Below are positions 58,341 through 64,000 of a stretch of DNA of 64,000 nt, piece by piece. The notes below the pieces were generated by a model. The model did not search any database, was not told the DNA's origin, and was given only the letters and a program-made list of their open reading frames with translations. The DNA lies in contig NC_080045.1 in the NCBI RefSeq assembly GCF_012489685.1, positions 48,691,096 to 48,755,095 on the forward strand, given 5' to 3'. The first letter of the stretch is position 1. Every line of letters starts with the position of its first letter. Source of the DNA: Lotus japonicus (lineage: Eukaryota; Streptophyta; Magnoliopsida; Fabales; Fabaceae). A program made the translations under genes and the position numbers.

Positions 58341-61300
58341 GAATAGGCGGGGGATTAGAAAAAACATTTTAAGATAACACAATATAGTACTTAACTTGTC
58401 TGTTTTAAGATTGTTGTTAGCTCCTGTGAGTGATTTGGTTTGAGTTAGATGCAAGGAAGCACAGAATGCCAACTGCAACTTATGGTTACAACTTAGATGA
58501 CGAATAAAGGAGTCATAACCAATCAAGGACTTCACAAGTATCTAAATTAGCTTTGAAGAGCAATGTCGTCATAGTGGAGCTAGTTTTTGGTTTTAGTTCA
58601 CTTGCTGGCCTAGGCTAGGATTTCATCATCTGCTGTTAGTTGAGACCTACGAATATTACAAAGGAACCTATATGTAACAACTCAATTTTGGGATTAGTAA
58701 TAGTATAGGGTCAATTGTTTTTCAACTATACGATGAATATTACAAAAACAAATAGGAAATAATATAAGCTACTCAACCACAGAATAAGTCCATTGCCCTA
58801 TCTTTGGTTTAGTCAGCAGTGGGATCTTTTAGTATTTTATTCTAACAAAATTTGTTTAATGTTGTTGCATACTTCAATGGTTGAAGCACATGGAATGACG
58901 ACATCCAATCTACATTTAAATGTAGTGAGGGTTTTTGACCGCTACTAAATGTAAAAAAAAAAACATGTTTATGATAGTGTCAAATTGAAATGAAATTTGT
59001 GTTCGAAAACAAACGCGATGTTTGCGGCGGTTTAACACTCTAAAAAACATGTTTTATTTTACTCTTCACGTTTAGGGGAGATTGTAAACCGACGCTAATG
59101 CAAATGTCAGATCCACTAGGGGTCTACCCATAAACAATGTATTAACTTGGGTGTCATGATTCAAGGTTTGGTAATGTGATATAAATATGCTTCGTTTGTT
59201 TACCGTGCACTCTGATATTCTCAGGTGTGCTTTGAACATAAAGCAGATATATACATTGTGTATAACTAGTTTTAGGCACTTGCTAGTTACTCAGAAATGA
59301 CAAATTAAGCAGGTATACAGCATTAATTAACCGGGGTACACTGTACAGGCTGTACTGTAAGCTATGCTTTCATTAATAGATAAGAGCATAATAAATTAGC
59401 TAGTTTCAGTTGCTCATACTTATTACTACTTCTTATGGTTTCAAGTTAACCACATTATGGTTTTTCCTCCAAATATTAAGAATGCCTCCTCAGTTTTCTA
59501 CCTTATTCATGCTTAAATTCAAATTATGCACACCATTCAGTTTCTTCTTTCTTCACATCCTTATTTGTTTGTGAATCATGAAAGCACGTATTGTCATGCT
59601 TAATTGCTATCTTCTGCAGTATTAATTGTGCCAACAGTGTTTCCCTCAATTGGCTAGTTGATGAGTGGATTCATGTATTATTACTACTGCTTTTCATCCC
59701 ATCTAACACCTAATCAATTACTGTGTCTGCAAAAGGGGTGCAAATCTTGTAGCATTAGATGTTCAAATATTTATCACTTCACTTCAAATTAACTTTTAAA
59801 CCAAAGCAATTTCACAAAACTAAATCCAAAATGATTTGCACACATTACTCATATTTACTCATATACTTATCCAAAATCATATATATATATATATAAGTAT
59901 TGCAGTTGAGAACACACAATCATTTAATTTACATCACATCAATATTTTAAGGGGAACACACGCTTTCTTCTCCTTATCTTATCTACATTGTTTATGTTTG
60001 ATGAGTGGGCCACCATACTAATTAGCTTCAATAATAGGACTTTATATGATAAAGTAATTGAAAGGTATAGTGGTTTTGAAATGAGAGACATTATTAGTTG
60101 GGAGAGAAATTATTTTACTCCTCTTGGGATCACTAGTTAGAAAGTTGAAAGAAGGAAAAATAATTGAAATGATAGGTAGGAAACCCAATTTTATTCGGAG
60201 ATTCCAAACACTGCAACAATATTTTTGGACAAAATATTACAGAATACTTACCTCATCATTGTATATTGGATAGTTCAAATATAATATTCTGAAGTTAATC
60301 AAAATTTGTGTTTTCCTAACCACTTGGCTATCACACTAATTGCATCTCAATCTTAATTATTTTTTTTAGTGTGTGCATGTAAATAAATTTTCATATCAAT
60401 TCACAAGAAGAGTTTTGTTTATTTTTTATTCCAAATTAAGCACTAATGTCTGTGTGCAGTGTTGACAATAGTCATCCAAACATAGCTTAACATGAAACTA
60501 TGTTAAAGATGTGCTAGGTTTGTCTCTTGATTCAAAATTCACCAAGTTAAATCACTTTCAAGTTTCAATCACAGAAATAAAATAATTGTGTTGATTTTTC
60601 AAGCTTCAAACTGCATCTTTCTCAACAACTAGTCCTTGTGATGAAATTCAACCCATCTAGAAACTTCATTCAGGGTCAGTTCAATGTTGAATAATTGGCT
60701 TAACCCCCCTCAAATAAATACTAATAGACAGTGATATGTGAACCAATTAGCTAAGCTTAAGCACACCCTCAAGTAAACCATGTACAAGTTGTGAAACCAT
60801 ATAGTTTCCCACTAAACTTCTTACAGAGCACCTATCAATATCACATGATATTATATGTTTTAACTCATGCTTTCATTCATTATTATAAAGGTGACATGAC
60901 GTTTGTAGAAAAAATAGAGAACACCCATTAGATTATTTTTTTAACCACATATACTTTTTATTGAGACAATCATATATAAGGTTAGCAGGATCATTATGAA
61001 CAGTAAAATTATTTTCATCAAATATTTAACACAGTTAAATTCTTCAAAATTAAGAAATCTGCTTAAATAAGAATAACCTAATAGCAGTTGATGAGATGAT
61101 GTTGATGCCTTAGCCAATTGTAGATAAGGTAATTGGTTTAATTTAAATTCTGTGTGCTGAAGGCTCCAAAGTTTAATTGCTATCATATCAAATCTCAGTA
61201 GCACTGCGAGTAGCCGAAAAGGTAACCACATAGCACAACACACTTGTAGATGCAGAGTTCAATTCTGGTCCCTGTCAATGTGATATGGACAGCTGCTTCA

Positions 61301-63269
61301 GCATATTCCCCACAGCAGAAAATAGATTCTTCAGAAAGGCACCATGAAATGGAAAAAAGCCAAACGTCCTAAATTAAGAAAGCAGTGAAAAGATAATGGT
61401 CATTTCCATCATTGCAAAACAAACATGTCACTGACAGTGCAAACAAACAACCACAATGGAAGCACTAGCACCGTGATATGAAAAAAATAGAAAATAAATT
61501 TTTTAAGACCCTTTAATTTCTTACTTGTCATCTGCAAGTATCATTTATTGTATTAAGATTTAAGATCAGACTTCTTGTTTCTAGGATTCCTTTAGCTAGA
61601 GCTGCAAAACTTAAAGGGCAAGCATAGCATTATGTGCAGAAGCTCATGATCCAAGTTAGCCACAGGCTAATATCAATATATCATTACTTTTCTTCTGGTT
61701 TTCTCTGATTCCTTTCCTAAAACACTGATGCAAGCTGTCCTCTACTCAGCAATCTAATGAATCTTTTGCTGTTTACTTCTTGATGTTCAGAGTTATTAGT
61801 TATTACTTCACCATACTATCCATATATAAAAATGGGTGTTTATTTATATAAAAATTTGTGTTTGTTTGTTTTAGCGTTAGTTCAAGCACAAACGTGATTT
61901 CATGTATCTTACGATATTGATAAATAAACTAAAACTTGTCATGTTAGCTTAAATGTGGATTGGAAAAGTCATATTTTATTACGTCAAATTCAATGTGGAT
62001 CAACGTTGAGTGTAATAAGAATTTAAATACATACTAGTGGTGAGACCAAGGTGGTGAGTAAAATACAAATAAAAATTGAAATGATATGACCCAATCAGGG
62101 TTTTAGCTAGAGTTACATTAAACCCATTTGTTTTTTAAACCTTTCTACAATTTATTTTAAAATTAGAATTAATTTTGACTTAATAGCTTCTGAATCCAAA
62201 GATGACCATATCAGTAAACTCAAAGAAGTAAAAGAACCTACTTTGTTCCAATAAATAATTAAATGAATAAAGCATATCCTAATCTCCTGTCTTTTTCTCT
62301 CATTATTGCATACTATAAAAAAGCAATATTTTACCAAATGCAATTTAGTGGCTAGAGTTTCTCAAGGGGTTTTACATATAAATCTGTTTTCATCCTTTCC
62401 ATTTCAATGGTGTTTTAGCTTCACAAGTGTTTGAAGAACCATCTCTTCAAAAGAAAGAGGGAGTAAAAAAGAGGTTATGACTTGAGATGGGGTCACATTA
62501 ATTTGATTGTACAAAATGTCGAAAGCAGCTGCAGTCTCTTTCTCCAATTTGTCATCAATTTTGTCACATATAAGATTAATGAACCAGTCAATGATTCCCT
62601 ATGACATTAAATAGTGAATAGGGTTGTATCTGGAATGGGCTTTGGCCCAAACAGCACCAAAGGACACCAATAAATGATTACTCACAACCAGAATACCCAC
62701 AATGTTTTATCATTTAATACTAAAATAGTAGCAGTAAGATTTATATGATGTATTTTCCGATGAATAAAAAAAAATTGTATGATGTTTCCTGTAAACAATG
62801 ATCAAGTATTTTGTCCTGCAGTCATTAAATGTCAATTCTGAACCGCACTATACTTCTTCTATTTCCTTATAGCAATTTTTGTAGATGATTTAAGTGATAG
62901 ATGCTAAGTTTCTGTTATGTAAAGTTTTGGAAATAAGATTGTTTCTCGGTGAATATATTTGTTGAATAATGAAATATTACTTTCAAATTTCAATAATGAC
63001 TTCTCTTATATGAGGATTTTTCTTTAAAATTAGGAATACATCATATAGAATATATTGTGAAACTAGACTATGAGGATTTTATTATTATAGATGTGTATAT
63101 ATTTTATACTGGACGTGTCAATTTGTTGTTTCCAATAAATTAAGTTTATGAATAGCCGTGTGAGTTAGCTGATAAATCAACATAAAAATTCTCTAAATAA
63201 ATGATTACTTGAGGATGATATTATGCTCTTCAATGCAAATTTATAAGACATTTAAGGAAGAGCCATTGC
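58341..63269. other. Long AT-rich intergenic region
   Basis: Almost 5 kb without a recognisable gene. A (TA)n tract lies at about 59879-59895. A weak tRNA-like stretch (GAGTTCAATTCTGGTCCC at 61255) may be an old SINE. ORFs (for example 60941-61243 and 62152-62343) are short and domain-free. Confidence 0.4.
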
Positions 63270-63820
63270 AGGCCACGTGGGAAGAGCTTTCTATGGCGAG
63301 CGAGTTGGGATGTGCTCCCGGTGCGTGCAAGGTTGTTGGAAAGGGGAATGGGGATTGACCTGACGTGCCCTCTGTATGCTATGGAGCCAGAGACTGCTGT
63401 GCACTCTCTGCTGCTCTGCTCCTTTGCTCAGGCAGTGTGGTTCACTTGTCCTTTGGGTTTGCAAGTGGCGACTTGCCCAGTAGGTTCGGTGAGTCAGTTC
63501 TTGGCTGAGGTAGTGTTTGAGGCGGATGAGGTTGTTATTTTGTGTGCTGCTGCTGTTATGGAGGCGCTGTGGGAATGCAGAAATAAGGTTGTGTTCAAGG
63601 ATGGGGTGGCAACGGTGCAGGGGGTGGTCCGACGGGTGGCCCGGTTGATGGAGGTCATAGTGGAGGAGCCGGTGGCTTCTTCTTCTGCAGTTCTTCCGAC
63701 GTGTTGACGGTGCCCGGTGGGGGATGCTATCAAAATTAATTTTGATGCGTCGTTCTTGGAGTCCCGTCGAGCTGGGCTGGGTATGGTGGCAAGGAATTAT
63801 GAAGGGGAGATCATTGCAGT
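63270..63820 (+). pseudogene. LINE zf-RVT/RNase H relic, interrupted
   Basis: An open frame from about 63270 reads KSFLWRASWDVLPVRARLLE, CPLYAMEPETAVHSLLLCSF and ALWECRNKVVFKDG, the zf-RVT domain that follows the reverse transcriptase in plant LINEs. A TGA at 63705-63707 interrupts the frame. Directly after it the same frame continues with VGDAIKINFDASFLESRRAG and LGMVARNYEGEIIAV, the start of the LINE RNase H domain. The RNase H stops abruptly at about 63820, where a different repeat begins. Much higher GC than the surroundings suggests a relatively recent insertion. Minus-strand ORFs here are shadows. Confidence 0.75.
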
Positions 63821-64000
63821 GTTGAAAGATTTTTACCACAACTACTTTCAAATCCCTTTCAAGATTCAATTGTAGTATAGCATAGGGTTTTTGTCGTATC
63901 CACAGGGAATTGCTAACACAAATGCCGTTCTCTAGTAAAATTACTCAAGCAATAAATTTCAAAAAGGTTGATGATTGTTTCGGTAGCCAAAGCACATGCA
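63821..64000. mobile_element. Start of another repeat (possible LTR) cutting the LINE
   Basis: The LINE RNase H frame ends at a TGTTGAAAGATTTTTACC junction, followed by TTTTTGTCGTATCCACAGGG, a string common in legume LTR-retrotransposons. The element would extend beyond the right edge. Class and boundary are inference. Confidence 0.35.

Noticed and set aside
58920..59110. Possible CACTA-like fragment with GCGGCGGTTTAAC
   Set aside because: A single GGCGGTT-like string without termini or palindromic partners is not enough support.
63291..63869. 192-codon minus-strand ORF
   Set aside because: It is antisense to the LINE zf-RVT frame, whose plus-strand reading has family motifs.
1..64000. CRISPR arrays, operons, phage or other prokaryotic systems
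   Set aside because: Spliceosomal introns, plant gene families and plant transposons show that this is a nuclear plant sequence. No regularly spaced short repeats with unique spacers were seen.

Overview
This is nuclear DNA from a higher plant, most likely a legume. The base composition is AT-rich, the genes have long introns, and the repeats are typical of dicots (Ty1-copia, LINE, tRNA-derived SINE, CACTA, hAT, Stowaway-like MITEs, Helitrons). The legume or Lotus-like assignment rests on the look of the repeats and is tentative.

Three intact protein-coding genes stand out. (1) 17362-21622, plus strand, three coding exons: a U-box/ARM-repeat E3 ubiquitin ligase of the PUB42-45 type, 1013 aa. 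(2) 38519-41132, plus strand, two exons: a membrane 3-ketoacyl-CoA synthase (KCS) for very-long-chain fatty acid elongation, 524 aa. (3) 48802-49842, minus strand, one exon: a secreted EXORDIUM-like protein, 346 aa. They are independent genes and nothing suggests shared function beyond general plant growth, surface lipid and stress biology.

The rest is mostly transposable elements. 1-2671 holds the 5' LTR and gag of a minus-strand copia element that runs off the left edge. 6659-9826 is a CACTA element with a TGT target duplication. It keeps the last two exons of a decayed element gene and an exon that looks captured from the ribosome-associated factor TMA7. 9950-10993 is a local tandem repeat array with a tRNA-like SINE inside the repeated unit. 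10994-14953 is a complete non-autonomous Helitron, confirmed by a paralogous empty site about 400 bp upstream. 28886-about 34487 is a second Helitron, on the minus strand, carrying a piece of an AGC-VIII protein kinase gene. Smaller elements with visible termini and target duplications occur at 13195, 24984, 25993, 26352, 45226, 47199, 50788/50818 and 52280. Copia and LINE relics lie at 53090-53930, 57140-58075, 44240-44650 and 63270-63820. A 0.5-kb near-perfect hairpin (57820-58340) derives from copia LTR sequence.

For a search for something new, the best candidates are the two gene-fragment captures (TMA7 in CACTA, KIPK/D6PK-type kinase in Helitron), a short ORF with a 19-residue tandem repeat inside the second Helitron, and the LTR-derived hairpin as a possible small-RNA source. 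No CRISPR array, operon or bona fide tRNA/rRNA gene is visible. All calls come from reading the sequence, and no database search was possible.
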